64,000 nucleotides of DNA from Archangium primigenium (GTDB taxonomy: Bacteria; Myxococcota; Myxococcia; Myxococcales; Myxococcaceae). The stretch covers positions 2,914,001 through 2,978,000 of the forward strand of contig NZ_JADWYI010000001.1 of NCBI RefSeq assembly GCF_016904885.1, written 5' to 3'. The notes beneath the pieces are model-generated. The model searched no databases and was not told where the DNA came from. It worked only from the letters and a program-made list of their open reading frames with translations. The stretch's first letter is position 1; each line of letters starts with the position of its first letter. The translations under genes and the position numbers were made by a program. Shown piece after piece: positions 1 to 7,836 of this stretch.

Positions 1-849
1 GACGGCACCGGTGGCCGCCCGGAGGTCGATCGCGGTCAGCTCCGGCGGCTGCTCCTCGACTCTCTGCCCGAGGGCCTCATCCGCTGGGGCATGAAGCTCG
101 TCGACGCGCGGGCACTCGGGGACGGACGGCACGCGCTGCGCTTCGCCGACGGTTCCACGGTGACCTGCGATCTGCTCGTGGGCGGTGACGGCGCGTGGTC
201 GCGCATCCGGCCGCTCGTGTCCGACGTGAAGCCGGCGTACACGGGCATCAGCTTCGTCGAGTGCTACGTCCCCGACGCGGCGGTGAAGCAGCCGGAGTAC
301 GCGAGAGTCGTCGGCGACGGCGCGCTCATGGCGCTGGCGCCCGACCAGGGCTTGCTCGGGCACAAGGAGAACAATGGGAGCCTGCACATCTACGCCGCCG
401 TCCGCGCGCCGGAGTCCTGGTTGCCGAGCCTCGACTTCACCGACGTGCCCGCGGCCAGGCGGGCCCTGCTGGCGAAGTTCGAGGGCTGGGCGCCGGAGCT
501 TCGCGCGCTCGTCGAGCACGCCGAGGGCGCGCTCGTGCCGCGACACCTCCACGCGCTGCCCGTCGGCCATCGGTGGGAGCCCACGCCCGGTGTCACGCTC
601 CTGGGCGATGCCGCGCACCTCATGTCGCCCTTCGCCGGAGAAGGCGCGAACCTGGCGATGTTCGACGGCGCGGAGCTCGGCAAGGCGCTGGTGAAGCACG
701 GGGGCGAGGTCGAGAGGGCAGTGCGGGAGTACGAAGCCGCGATGTTCCCGCGCAGTGCGAAGTCGGCCCAGGACTCAGCCGACGGGCTCGAGCTGTGCTT
801 CGGCGCGCGGTCCCCCCATGCGGTGGTGGCGTTCTTCTCGGGCACGTGA
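1..849 (+). CDS. FAD-dependent monooxygenase, TetX/PHBH-like (5' end missing)
   Basis: The reading frame is open from the first base, so the N-terminal FAD-binding GxGxxG is outside the window; 282 residues are visible. It starts with an RGQLRRLLLDSLP-type segment, usual after the first FAD contact in class A flavoprotein monooxygenases. The DG motif (GGDGAWSRIRPLV) is near visible residues 61-73. The GD motif (LLGDAAHLMSPFAGEGANLAM) is near 200-220; it contacts the FAD pyrophosphate and ribityl. Enzymes of this family hydroxylate aromatic or polyketide substrates with NAD(P)H and O2, and the spacing resembles TetX-type tetracycline-degrading or biosynthetic enzymes. The substrate cannot be read from the fragment. 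An in-frame ATG at 91 is internal to the domain and is not the start. The gene stands alone, with about 200 bases before the next gene. Confidence 0.85.
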   Translation, partial: DGTGGRPEVDRGQLRRLLLDSLPEGLIRWGMKLVDARALGDGRHALRFADGSTVTCDLLVGGDGAWSRIRPLVSDVKPAYTGISFVECYVPDAAVKQPEYARVVGDGALMALAPDQGLLGHKENNGSLHIYAAVRAPESWLPSLDFTDVPAARRALLAKFEGWAPELRALVEHAEGALVPRHLHALPVGHRWEPTPGVTLLGDAAHLMSPFAGEGANLAMFDGAELGKALVKHGGEVERAVREYEAAMFPRSAKSAQDSADGLELCFGARSPHAVVAFFSGT

Positions 850-1013
850 GCCTTCCGCAAGGGGCCTTTCGGCTTCTCGCCTGCTCAAGGCCTGGGACCA
901 CTCGGCTTCTTTCCGGGAAGAACGCTTTTTCTACTCCTTGAACTCCCGGTTCTCCGCCTCATTGGACTCAAGCTCCATGCGGCGCTCCCGTGCGGGCCCC
1001 CGGGCTCGGCACG

Positions 1014-1044
1014 CTCCTTGGATTCTCCCCAGGAATCCAAGGAG
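1014..1044 (+). promoter_or_regulatory. Perfect hairpin covering the Shine-Dalgarno of the CotH-like gene
   Basis: CTCCTTGGATTC (1014-1025) and GAATCCAAGGAG (1033-1044) form a 12-bp perfect stem with a 7-base loop. Bases 1041-1046 (GGAGGG) are the obvious Shine-Dalgarno for the ATG at 1054, so the 3' arm takes up most of the ribosome site. No T-tract follows, which argues against an intrinsic terminator. A translational on/off element is the inference; no ligand or temperature response can be read from sequence. Confidence 0.55.
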
Positions 1045-1053
1045 GGACGTTCC

Positions 1054-2841
1054 ATGCAGGTCATCCCGTGGTCGGTGGTGGTGGTGTGTCTGTTCTGCGC
1101 CTGTACTCCAATGGAGCGCACCTCGAGCGAACCCGAGGCGCCTCCCCTCGCTCCAGGCGAGTCCCCGGCGCCGGAGCCGAGGGGGCCCGATGCCTCCGTC
1201 CCCGCCACGCCATCCGAGCCGACGCGGCCCGAGCAGGACACGCCCCCGCCACCCTGGACGCCTGCCTGGACTGGACCGCAGTCGCAGGTGGAGAACTTCG
1301 AGCTCTCCTTCGACGAGACCACGTGGAGGCTCGTCAACGACCCGAGCACCTCGGAGGACTATGCACCCGGCCGCTTCAAGGCGCGGGGGGTGGAGTACGC
1401 GGTGGGGATGCGCCTGCGCGGCGATCAGGCCTTCTTCCACCCGAAGAAGAGCTGGAAGGTGGAGTTGCCCGAGGGCCAGAAGCTCGATGGCGCCCGTCAC
1501 CTCAACTTCCTCGCCGAGTGGCTCGACGCGGGCCTGCTCACGGACGCCTTCTCCTACGAACTGATGCACGTGGCGGGCGCCCACGCACCGCGGGCGCGCT
1601 ACGTCACCCTCACGGTGAATGGCCGGTTCGAGGGGGTCTTCATGCTGGTGGAGCAGGTCGACAAGTCCTTCTTGAAGGCGCACGGCCTGCCCTCCGACTC
1701 GAGCATCTACCGGTGCGGCAGCAAGGACTGCGAGATGCGGCTCACCCCGAAGGCGCACTACCAGTCCCCCTGGGACAAGAAGACCCAGGAGGACCTGCCG
1801 TGGGATGACCTGAACACGTTCCTCTGGAAGATCTCCCGCACGCCCGAGCACGAGTTCGAGGCCTTCCTCCGCGAGCACCTCGATCTGGACGCGTACCTGC
1901 GCTACCTCGCCGTGGGCGCGTTGATCAGCATCAGCGGGATCGACGACTCGGGCAGCTACCTGGTGCGCGATCCGAAGCAGGGCCGGTGGCTCTACGTTCC
2001 CTGGGATTTGAACAACAGCAAGCTGCTGTACTACCGCTACGAGCCGGTCGGCACGGATCCGAGCGTGAAGCTGCCCTTGCCCGCCTATACCGCCTACGAC
2101 ACGCGGCAGGAGCGCATCTACCAGTACAAGGAGGAGAAGTACGGGGGGGCGCACCTGCCCTTCAGTGTCCTGAACCAGCGCATCTGGGATTGTCCCGCCC
2201 TGCGCGCGCGGGTGCTCGACACCATCGAGACGTTGATGGCCACCGTCTTCACCGAGGAGGCCACGACCCGGCGCATCGATGAGGAGCATGCGCTCATCCG
2301 CGACCTGCTGCCCAAGGACCCGTATGTCGTGCTCCCGGCGGCGCGCTATGCGCCGGAGTACCTCAAGCGGTACGTCACGCGCCGGCGGGCCTTCATCCAG
2401 CAGCAGCTCCCCTTGGAGCGGCACCGGGGGGAGGGTGGGGTGGTCATCAACGCCTTTGGCATCCTTCCGGGCGCGGCGGTCGACGCCCAGGGACGCGCGG
2501 CGGGCTACATCGAGCTCTACAACCGAGAGGACACCCCCGTGGCGTTGGGCGGGATGACCTTCACGGACGACCTGAGCCGCCAGTTCAAGCACCGGCTGCC
2601 CAAGACCCTGGTGGTGCCCGCGCATGGGACGCTGCGACTGGTGGCGGATGGCGCTGCCCAGGCGGGCGCGGAGCACCTGCCCTTCAAGCTCTCCACGCAG
2701 GGCGGCGAGCTGGGGCTCTTCGACGGTCAGCGGATGACGGGCGTGGTGGACCTCACCTTCCATGCGCCACTGTCCCCGGGCCAGGCCTATGGGCGCCTGC
2801 CGGATGGGGCGGAGGCCTGGGGCTGGCACGAGGCGCGGTGA
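1054..2841 (+). CDS. CotH kinase family lipoprotein with C-terminal lamin-tail-like domain
   Basis: The protein has 595 residues from the ATG at 1054, chosen because GGAGGG lies 7 bases upstream; an in-frame ATG at 1018 would put a hairpin into the coding region. The N-terminus has a hydrophobic stretch ending in Cys (VCLFCAC), then a long Pro/Glu-rich linker, as in an exported lipoprotein, although Cys at -2 makes the lipobox atypical. The body matches the CotH kinase fold: MRLRGDQAFFHPKKSWKVE near 110-130, NGRFEGVFMLVEQVDKSF near 190-210, and WLYVPWDLNNS near 312-322. CotH proteins are atypical protein kinases of spore coats. The last 130 residues look like a lamin-tail domain (GYIELYNREDTPVALGG). 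An exported or surface kinase is the best call. The substrate is unknown; spore or coat involvement is inference from the family. Confidence 0.8.
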   Translation: MQVIPWSVVVVCLFCACTPMERTSSEPEAPPLAPGESPAPEPRGPDASVPATPSEPTRPEQDTPPPPWTPAWTGPQSQVENFELSFDETTWRLVNDPSTSEDYAPGRFKARGVEYAVGMRLRGDQAFFHPKKSWKVELPEGQKLDGARHLNFLAEWLDAGLLTDAFSYELMHVAGAHAPRARYVTLTVNGRFEGVFMLVEQVDKSFLKAHGLPSDSSIYRCGSKDCEMRLTPKAHYQSPWDKKTQEDLPWDDLNTFLWKISRTPEHEFEAFLREHLDLDAYLRYLAVGALISISGIDDSGSYLVRDPKQGRWLYVPWDLNNSKLLYYRYEPVGTDPSVKLPLPAYTAYDTRQERIYQYKEEKYGGAHLPFSVLNQRIWDCPALRARVLDTIETLMATVFTEEATTRRIDEEHALIRDLLPKDPYVVLPAARYAPEYLKRYVTRRRAFIQQQLPLERHRGEGGVVINAFGILPGAAVDAQGRAAGYIELYNREDTPVALGGMTFTDDLSRQFKHRLPKTLVVPAHGTLRLVADGAAQAGAEHLPFKLSTQGGELGLFDGQRMTGVVDLTFHAPLSPGQAYGRLPDGAEAWGWHEAR

Positions 2842-2859
2842 GAAGGGAGGGGCGGAAAC

Positions 2860-3270
2860 CTATTCCTTCACGCTCGTGGGCAGTCGCTTCTTCTCGACGA
2901 TGGGCACGTAGCACCGGCCCTCCTGCTCGTAGAAGTCGCCGCAGGGCGGACGCTGTTCGAGTCGAGCCCAGCATGCGTCGCTGAGCGCCAGGTTGGGCTC
3001 CTCGCATGGCGGCGCCGCCTGGCCCTTCATCCGCTGGCGAGGCATCTTCTTCGCCACCACCCCGGCGTCTCCCTGGCGGGTGATGAGCCACTCCGGCACC
3101 TCCGAGTCCTCCACCTTCCGTTCCGCTCGCGGCTCCGGTCCGCCGCTGAGCGTGAGGACAGATGCCGCGCCGGGCGCGTCCTCCGCCATCTCCCTCGAGT
3201 GGGTGCGACCCGAGGCAGCACACGCACGGCCAGGAGCACGGGGAGCATGGAGCCCAGCTCCCGCGCGCAT
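2860..3270 (-). CDS. Small protein with conserved Cys C-terminus, probably frameshifted
   Basis: The convincing part runs from about 3195 down to 2860: an acidic Ala-rich stretch (MAEDAPGAASVLTLSGG), then QRMKGQAAPPCEEP, an ACWARLEQ segment and RPPCGDFYEQEGRCYVP. This paired Cys arrangement ends many myxobacterial exported or kinase-associated proteins, a recollection I cannot verify here. The N-terminus of this frame (down to about 3195) looks like noise. In the next minus-strand frame, 3365-3190 encodes a plausible start with a hydrophobic segment (LGLVLFSVECARELGSMLPV, then LLAVRVLPRV). A single-base indel near 3190 would join the two into a membrane-anchored protein of about 165 residues. 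Either the gene is broken or the base call is wrong. Function unknown. Confidence 0.45.
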   Translation of the reverse strand: MRAGAGLHAPRAPGRACAASGRTHSREMAEDAPGAASVLTLSGGPEPRAERKVEDSEVPEWLITRQGDAGVVAKKMPRQRMKGQAAPPCEEPNLALSDACWARLEQRPPCGDFYEQEGRCYVPIVEKKRLPTSVKE

Positions 3271-3541
3271 TCAACGGAGAAGAGGACAAGCCCCAGCCTG
3301 CCGAGCCCGTGGCGCCTGGCGCTGATGAAGACGCGAGCCCACTCCCCCCTTTTCCTTGGAGTCATGTTGGTGGCGTGACGTATCGCGTAGTGTGCGTGCG
3401 CGTCCACTGGGCTTGAGCCGCTGACGTGACTCTCCCGCACTTGTGGCATCGCGGACGACCTGTGGGTTCCTGGTGTTTCCGCGCACGGGTCCGCTTCTTG
3501 CGGTCGCGCCGGGTGGTGCCGGTTTTTAAGATGACCGGGCG

Positions 3542-4639
3542 ATGATCAACCACGAGTTGCTAGAGGCCTACCTGGGCCGTCAGGCCACCTTCGAGGCGCT
3601 GGGCCAGGCCCTGCATGCGCGCTTGAAGGACGTGCTCTCGAGCGGTGGGGTCGAGGTGCACGCCGTGAGCTACCGGGTGAAGGACCTCAAGAGCCTCGCC
3701 CACAAGCTGGGCCGACCCGACAAGACCTACCAGCGCCTGGAGGACATCACCGACCTCATCGGGCTCCGGGTCATCACCTACTTCGATGACTCCGTCGACC
3801 ACGTGGACGGTCTCATCAAGGCGAACTTCCGCGTGGACTCCAGCCGTTCGGAGGACAAGCGGCGGCGGCATGATCCCCACAGCTTCGGCTACGTCTCCCT
3901 GCACAGCATCTGCCACCCTCCCGCGGATCTGCTGGAGGCGCACCCGGAGTGGGACTGGCCGTTCGAGATTCAAATCCGCACCATCCTCCAGCATGCCTGG
4001 GCCGAGATCGAACACGACCTGGGCTACAAATCCGCCGAGTCGATTCCCATCCCCCTGCGCCGGCGCTTCTCACGCCTCGCGGGGCTGCTGGAGCTCGCGG
4101 ACAGCGAGTTCGTCGAGCTCCAGCGCGCCCTGAAGGACTACACGCGCAAGGTGGCCCAGCAGGCGACGCTCGCGCCCGATGCCCTCGAACTCGACACGGT
4201 GTTGTTGCAGTCCCTCACGGAGAAGGGCCCCGTGGCCGAGCTGGACCTGAAGCTGGCGCAATGGTCGCGCAAGCCCCTGAGCCCGACGCCCTTCTACCCC
4301 GCCTACGTGACGCGGATGCTGCGCCAGGTGAACCTCGGCAACCCGTCCGGCATCCTGACCCGCCTGGAGGAGTTCGCCCCGCGGCTGCATGCCTTCGCGG
4401 AGCGCTACTTCCGCTTCACCACGGAGGCCTGGGGCTTTGGCATCGAGAAGCTCCACAGCGTGCAGCGCGGCTACAGCCTGCTCTTGCTCGCCCACTGGCA
4501 GGCGCTCCATCAGGCCGAGCAGGACGCCCACCGGCTGGAGAACATGAAGGGCTTCTACCAACAGATCGATCACCCGCATGACGAGGCGGAGGCGCGCCGC
4601 ATCGCCCGCCTGTTCGTCAACTGCTTCGTCGGCTGGTAG
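3542..4639 (+). CDS. RelA/SpoT-domain protein, (p)ppGpp synthetase-like
   Basis: The protein has 365 residues with one RelA/SpoT nucleotidyltransferase domain at about 35-200 and no HD hydrolase, TGS or ACT domain. Visible motifs: SYRVKDLKSLAHKLGR (43-58, substrate-binding Arg/Lys), DLIGLRVITYFDD (71-83, metal-binding acidic site), GYVSLHSI (116-123), and EIQIRTILQHAWAEIEHDLGY (142-162). The family transfers pyrophosphate from ATP to GDP/GTP, making the alarmone (p)ppGpp. Small synthetases are usually near 220 residues. The extra 160 C-terminal residues, helical and without a recognised domain, are unusual and could be regulatory. The gene is monocistronic. The start has no Shine-Dalgarno, but TAAGAT (3527-3532) lies 9 bases before the ATG, which would suit a leaderless or very short leader. 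Confidence 0.82.
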   Translation: MINHELLEAYLGRQATFEALGQALHARLKDVLSSGGVEVHAVSYRVKDLKSLAHKLGRPDKTYQRLEDITDLIGLRVITYFDDSVDHVDGLIKANFRVDSSRSEDKRRRHDPHSFGYVSLHSICHPPADLLEAHPEWDWPFEIQIRTILQHAWAEIEHDLGYKSAESIPIPLRRRFSRLAGLLELADSEFVELQRALKDYTRKVAQQATLAPDALELDTVLLQSLTEKGPVAELDLKLAQWSRKPLSPTPFYPAYVTRMLRQVNLGNPSGILTRLEEFAPRLHAFAERYFRFTTEAWGFGIEKLHSVQRGYSLLLLAHWQALHQAEQDAHRLENMKGFYQQIDHPHDEAEARRIARLFVNCFVGW

Positions 4640-4711
4640 CCACGATCCGAATTCGAGCAAGACCGCCAAATCCTAAAAAACCAGTGATAGGCTCCAAGGC
4701 CGTCATCAGCA

Positions 4712-4733
4712 CCGCCCGTCTGGGCGGAAGGAG
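4712..4733 (+). promoter_or_regulatory. Small hairpin abutting the Shine-Dalgarno of the Cys-repeat gene
   Basis: CCGCCC (4712-4717) pairs with GGGCGG (4722-4727) around a GTCT loop. AAGGAG (4728-4733) follows at once and sits 6 bases before the ATG at 4740. The ribosome site fixes the start; the hairpin may only insulate it. About 100 bases separate this from the upstream stop. Confidence 0.4.
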
Positions 4734-4739
4734 CCAGGA

Positions 4740-5327
4740 ATGCGTCTGCCTCGAGGTTTCGAGAATCTTCTCCGTGCGGCCGTCTTCATCGTCGCGCTGC
4801 CCTTCGCGCAGGCCCGGGAGACGACGACCGACGTGTGCGCTCCGGCCCAGGCGTCCGTGGGACCCGCGCCGACCTGTCGGCCGCCGACCCAGGGCAGCCT
4901 GGCCTGCGTGCAGAGCTGCGTGATCAGCGGGTACTCCGACTGTGGCTACTGCAATACGGTGTGCCCCGCGCCGACCTGTCGGCCGCCAACCCAGGGCGGG
5001 CTGACGTGCCTGCAGAGTTGCATGAACAGCGGGTACGCCAGCTGCGACTACTGCAACACCCCGTGTCCTCCGCCGACCTGCCGGACGCCGAACCAGGGCG
5101 GGTTGACCTGCGTGCAGAGCTGCATGAACAGCGGGTACTCCGACTGCGGCTACTGCAATACGGTGTGCCCCACGCCGACCTGCCGGCCCGCCAACATGGC
5201 CGGGTTGTCGTGCGCGCAGCTCTGCATCCTCAACGGCTACCCCAGCTGTGATTTCTGCTCCACGCCGTGTCCCGCCGGAGCGTCCCTCCAGGACACGGAA
5301 GTGTCCGCGGCACCCCTCTGCCAGTAG
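4740..5327 (+). CDS. Secreted cysteine-rich protein of four 34-residue repeats
   Basis: The protein has 195 residues. The N-terminus is a signal peptide (LRAAVFIVALPFAQA, cleavage about residue 26). The mature part is four tandem 34-residue repeats at residues 43-178, of the form xPTCRPPTQGGLTCVQSC, then MNSGYxxCxYCNTxCP. Each repeat has six Cys at fixed spacing, which suggests three disulfides per unit and export to an oxidising place. A short tail follows. I do not recognise the family. It looks like a small disulfide-knotted repeat protein, possibly surface-associated, adhesive or toxin-like, but none of those can be shown. It has a strong Shine-Dalgarno and stands alone between a RelA-like gene and a membrane protein. 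Confidence 0.75.
   Translation: MRLPRGFENLLRAAVFIVALPFAQARETTTDVCAPAQASVGPAPTCRPPTQGSLACVQSCVISGYSDCGYCNTVCPAPTCRPPTQGGLTCLQSCMNSGYASCDYCNTPCPPPTCRTPNQGGLTCVQSCMNSGYSDCGYCNTVCPTPTCRPANMAGLSCAQLCILNGYPSCDFCSTPCPAGASLQDTEVSAAPLCQ
4866..5273 (+). repeat. Four 102-bp tandem coding repeats
   Basis: Copies run 4866-4967, 4968-5069, 5070-5171 and 5172-5273 and encode the six-Cys unit. Copies 1-3 are close at DNA level (shared CCGACCTG, CAGAGCTGC and GGGTACTCC stretches); copy 4 has diverged (NMAGLSCAQLCILNGYP). This suggests recent duplication of the inner copies, and copy number may vary between strains. Confidence 0.85.
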
Positions 5328-5348
5328 TCCCCGCTGGCCTCCGGGCTC

Positions 5349-6083
5349 GTGACGGGTCATGAACCCGCTCCGGTCATGACCCACGAGTTCCTCGTGCTGT
5401 CGGTGTTGTTCCTCGTGCCCGGGGCGCTGTTCGCCTGGGCCCGGCCGGACCTGCGCGGGTTGATGGCGCGCTCGGTGCTGTTCGCGCTTCCGTTCGCGAC
5501 GACCGAGTGGCTCTTCTACCCGGCGTACTGGACGCCGCGCTTCCTGTTCGACCTGGCGGACCACCTCGGCTTCGGCATCGAGGACGTGCTGTTCGTGGCG
5601 GGGCTCGCGGCGTTCGCCTCCACGGGCTACGCGGTGGTGTTCCGGCGGGCGGTGGTGTCCCGAGGCCAGCGCGTGCGGCCCGTGTGGCGGGCGGTGGGCG
5701 CGCTGGGCGGCGTGCTGGGGCTGGCGGGGGTCGCGCACGCCCTGCGGGTGCCCATCCTGTACGCCTCGGTGGGGGCCATGGTCGTGGGCGCCGGGGCGCT
5801 CCTGGGCGTTCGCCGGGATCTGCTCGGGCCGGGGCTGCTCGGGGGGCTCGTGTCGGTGGCCATCTATCTGGTGCTCTGCCTGGTGTTCGCGCGGCTGGTG
5901 CCCGGGGTGTTCGAGCGCACGTGGCGGCCGAGCCTGCTGCTCGCGGGCCGGTTCCTGGGCGTGCCCTGGGATGAACTCTTGTACGGCTTTGGCGCGGGGG
6001 TGGCCGCCACGGCGTTTCCCGCCTGGGCCTTCGGACTGGGGTTCGTGCCCCGTGCGCGCGAGGCGCTTCCCGCCAGGACGTGA
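5349..6083 (+). CDS. Lycopene cyclase-domain membrane protein (tandem halves)
   Basis: The protein has 244 residues and is almost entirely hydrophobic, with about six to seven predicted membrane spans. The first half (about 10-95) follows the CarR/CrtYc-d lycopene cyclase domain: EFLVLSVLFLVPGAL, a helix with TEWLFYPAYW, then GFGIEDVLF, matching the family's Trp/Pro and PxEE/ED-LF signature. The second half repeats the pattern weakly, with ERTWRPSLLLAGRFLGVPWDELLYGF. That gives a fused two-domain layout like CrtYcd. Such enzymes cyclise the ends of lycopene to beta-rings in the membrane, but no other carotenoid gene is nearby, so the true substrate is open. The start could also be the ATG at 5376, which lies directly before the first helix. 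Confidence 0.6.
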   Translation: MTGHEPAPVMTHEFLVLSVLFLVPGALFAWARPDLRGLMARSVLFALPFATTEWLFYPAYWTPRFLFDLADHLGFGIEDVLFVAGLAAFASTGYAVVFRRAVVSRGQRVRPVWRAVGALGGVLGLAGVAHALRVPILYASVGAMVVGAGALLGVRRDLLGPGLLGGLVSVAIYLVLCLVFARLVPGVFERTWRPSLLLAGRFLGVPWDELLYGFGAGVAATAFPAWAFGLGFVPRAREALPART

Positions 6084-6098
6084 AGCGTGTAAGCCGAT

Positions 6099-7763
6099 GT
6101 GGCCATGGCCTCTCCTGATTCCCCTTCTGGGTCGGACCCCCGCGCCGAGGAGGCGCCTGTCCCCGCCGCTCCCAGCGCGCTCGCCGGGTGGTGGCTGCTG
6201 GGGGCGGGGCTGGGGCTCGCGCTGGTGTCCAACGCCTTCACGCCGGTGAACGCGGACCTGGGCTGGACGCTCGCCTTCGCCCGGAAGCTGGCGGCCACGG
6301 GCGTCTTTCCTCGCGTGAACGAGGAGTCCTTCACCGAGCCCACCCATCCCCTCGTCATGTACCAGTGGGCCTTCAACGTCCTGCTGTACGGGCTGCACGA
6401 GCGCTGGGGCGCTGGGGGCGTCATCGCCGCCAAGTGGGGGTGGATGGCGCTCACCGTGGGGGGGCTGACCGCGAGCATCCGCGCGGTGAGCCGCAGCGCG
6501 CTGGTGCAACTGGTGGTGCTGCTGTTCGCCGTGCACTGCATGTGGATGAGCTTCGAGCTGGTCCGCGCGCAGCTCGTCAGCTTCGCGCTGATCGCCCTGG
6601 TGGTGTACGCGGGGGTCTCGGGCCGACGCTGGGCGCTGTGGCTCGCCGCGCCGCTGACGGGCCTGTCCGCCAACTTCCATGGAGGCTTCCTCGCGGGCTG
6701 GGGTCTGCTCGCGGGCCTGTGCGTCACGCGCATGCTCGAGGCGAGGCTGGGCTGGAGCGGTGACGCCCGGCGTCCGCACTGGAGCGAGTGGACGGTGTTG
6801 CCGGGGGTCGCGGCGCTGTCCGCGTGTCTGACGCCCTATGGGCCCCGGCTCGTGCTGGAAACCCTTCGGCTGTCGGGAGATCCCGCCCGGCTGTTGGATC
6901 GGGAGTGGATTCCCCTTTGGTACGTGCACCTCCTGGTCCCCACGGAGAAGGTGGCGCTCGGGTTGCTGGCGGTGACCGGGCTCCTGGCGCTCGCCTTCCT
7001 GCCCCGACGGCGCCTGGGGTTGTGGCTGCTGCTCGTGCTGGCGGTGGGCACGAGCCTGTCGGCGAGCCGGCACCTGCGCATGGCGCCGCTGCTGCTCGCG
7101 CCCGTGGTGGCGGTGTCGCTCGAGGCGATGTTCGCGCGGATGAAGTCCTTGCGGCTCGAGCGCCTCGACGCGCTGGCGGTGAAGCTCGCGGGGGTGCTCG
7201 CGGTGGGGTTCCTGGCGCTGTGGGGCCTGCGCGTGCCCGAGGCGTTGAGCTTCATCGAGTGGCCCTTTCGCAACCCCTCCAACGCCATCGCCGTGTTGCG
7301 GCTCAATGGCCTGTCGGGCCGGCTGTGGAACGACTTCGACTGGGGCGGGTTGCTGTTGTGGGCGGCGCCGGACTCGCGCATCGCCTGCGATGGCCGCCAC
7401 GTCATGGCCTATTCGGGCCAGATGATCTCCACGAACATCCGCATGGGCGTGGACGGGGTGGATCCCCTGGTGACGCTGGAGCGCTACGGCACGGAGTTGG
7501 TGCTGCTGCGGCGGGACGATCCCGCCCTCCCGCGGGTGGTGACTCGCTTCAAGCCCCTGTTCTGCGACGAGGATGCCTGCCTGCTGTCCCGTCGTCCCGA
7601 GGACATCGCCCTGCGCGAGTCGGGTCGGCTGCGGCTTCCCGAGAACTATGTGTTCGTGGGCGACTACTTCAAGTCGGCCCGTGGCCCCGATGCCGCCTGG
7701 GACACGAGCGTCCAGAAAGCGGCGTCCCGTCCGGTTTCACCTGCGTTCCGGGCCGGACTCTGA
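6099..7763 (+). CDS. Polytopic membrane protein, glycosyltransferase-C-like
   Basis: The protein has 554 residues from a GTG at 6099 (an ATG at 6105 is equally possible), starting 15 bases after the preceding stop. It has a cytoplasmic acidic/Pro lead, about ten membrane helices over residues 25-385, and a soluble C-terminal part. An early extramembrane loop carries LGWTLAFARKLAATGVFPRVNEESF with an FTEPTHPLVMYQW stretch, the position where GT-C transferases hold substrate. The C-terminal part has RLWNDFDWGGLLLWAAPDSR followed by CDGRHVMAYS, which recalls the NDYDFGGYL-IDGR segment common in bacterial GT39-like membrane proteins. Lipid-linked sugar transfer is plausible but unproven. It may be transcribed with the cyclase-like gene upstream. 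Confidence 0.65.
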   Translation: MAMASPDSPSGSDPRAEEAPVPAAPSALAGWWLLGAGLGLALVSNAFTPVNADLGWTLAFARKLAATGVFPRVNEESFTEPTHPLVMYQWAFNVLLYGLHERWGAGGVIAAKWGWMALTVGGLTASIRAVSRSALVQLVVLLFAVHCMWMSFELVRAQLVSFALIALVVYAGVSGRRWALWLAAPLTGLSANFHGGFLAGWGLLAGLCVTRMLEARLGWSGDARRPHWSEWTVLPGVAALSACLTPYGPRLVLETLRLSGDPARLLDREWIPLWYVHLLVPTEKVALGLLAVTGLLALAFLPRRRLGLWLLLVLAVGTSLSASRHLRMAPLLLAPVVAVSLEAMFARMKSLRLERLDALAVKLAGVLAVGFLALWGLRVPEALSFIEWPFRNPSNAIAVLRLNGLSGRLWNDFDWGGLLLWAAPDSRIACDGRHVMAYSGQMISTNIRMGVDGVDPLVTLERYGTELVLLRRDDPALPRVVTRFKPLFCDEDACLLSRRPEDIALRESGRLRLPENYVFVGDYFKSARGPDAAWDTSVQKAASRPVSPAFRAGL

Positions 7764-7836
7764 TCCAATCGCGCGCGAGGGCGGCGTGGTGCTCCAGCTC
7801 CCGGAGCGCGTGAGGGTCCGCCCCATGGAGTGCCCC

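Noticed and set aside
1-849. Calling the flavin monooxygenase a tetracycline-resistance gene
   Set aside because: Only the DG and GD motifs are visible and the N-terminus is missing; substrate residues cannot be judged.
931-2829. 632-residue open frame opposite the CotH-like gene
   Set aside because: The plus strand has a ribosome site, a lipoprotein signal and a recognised kinase fold; the minus frame has none.
4617-7400. 927-residue open frame on the minus strand rich in Gln/His/Arg/Pro
   Set aside because: Shadow of several plus-strand genes with signal peptides and domains; its composition is typical of an antisense frame in GC-rich DNA.
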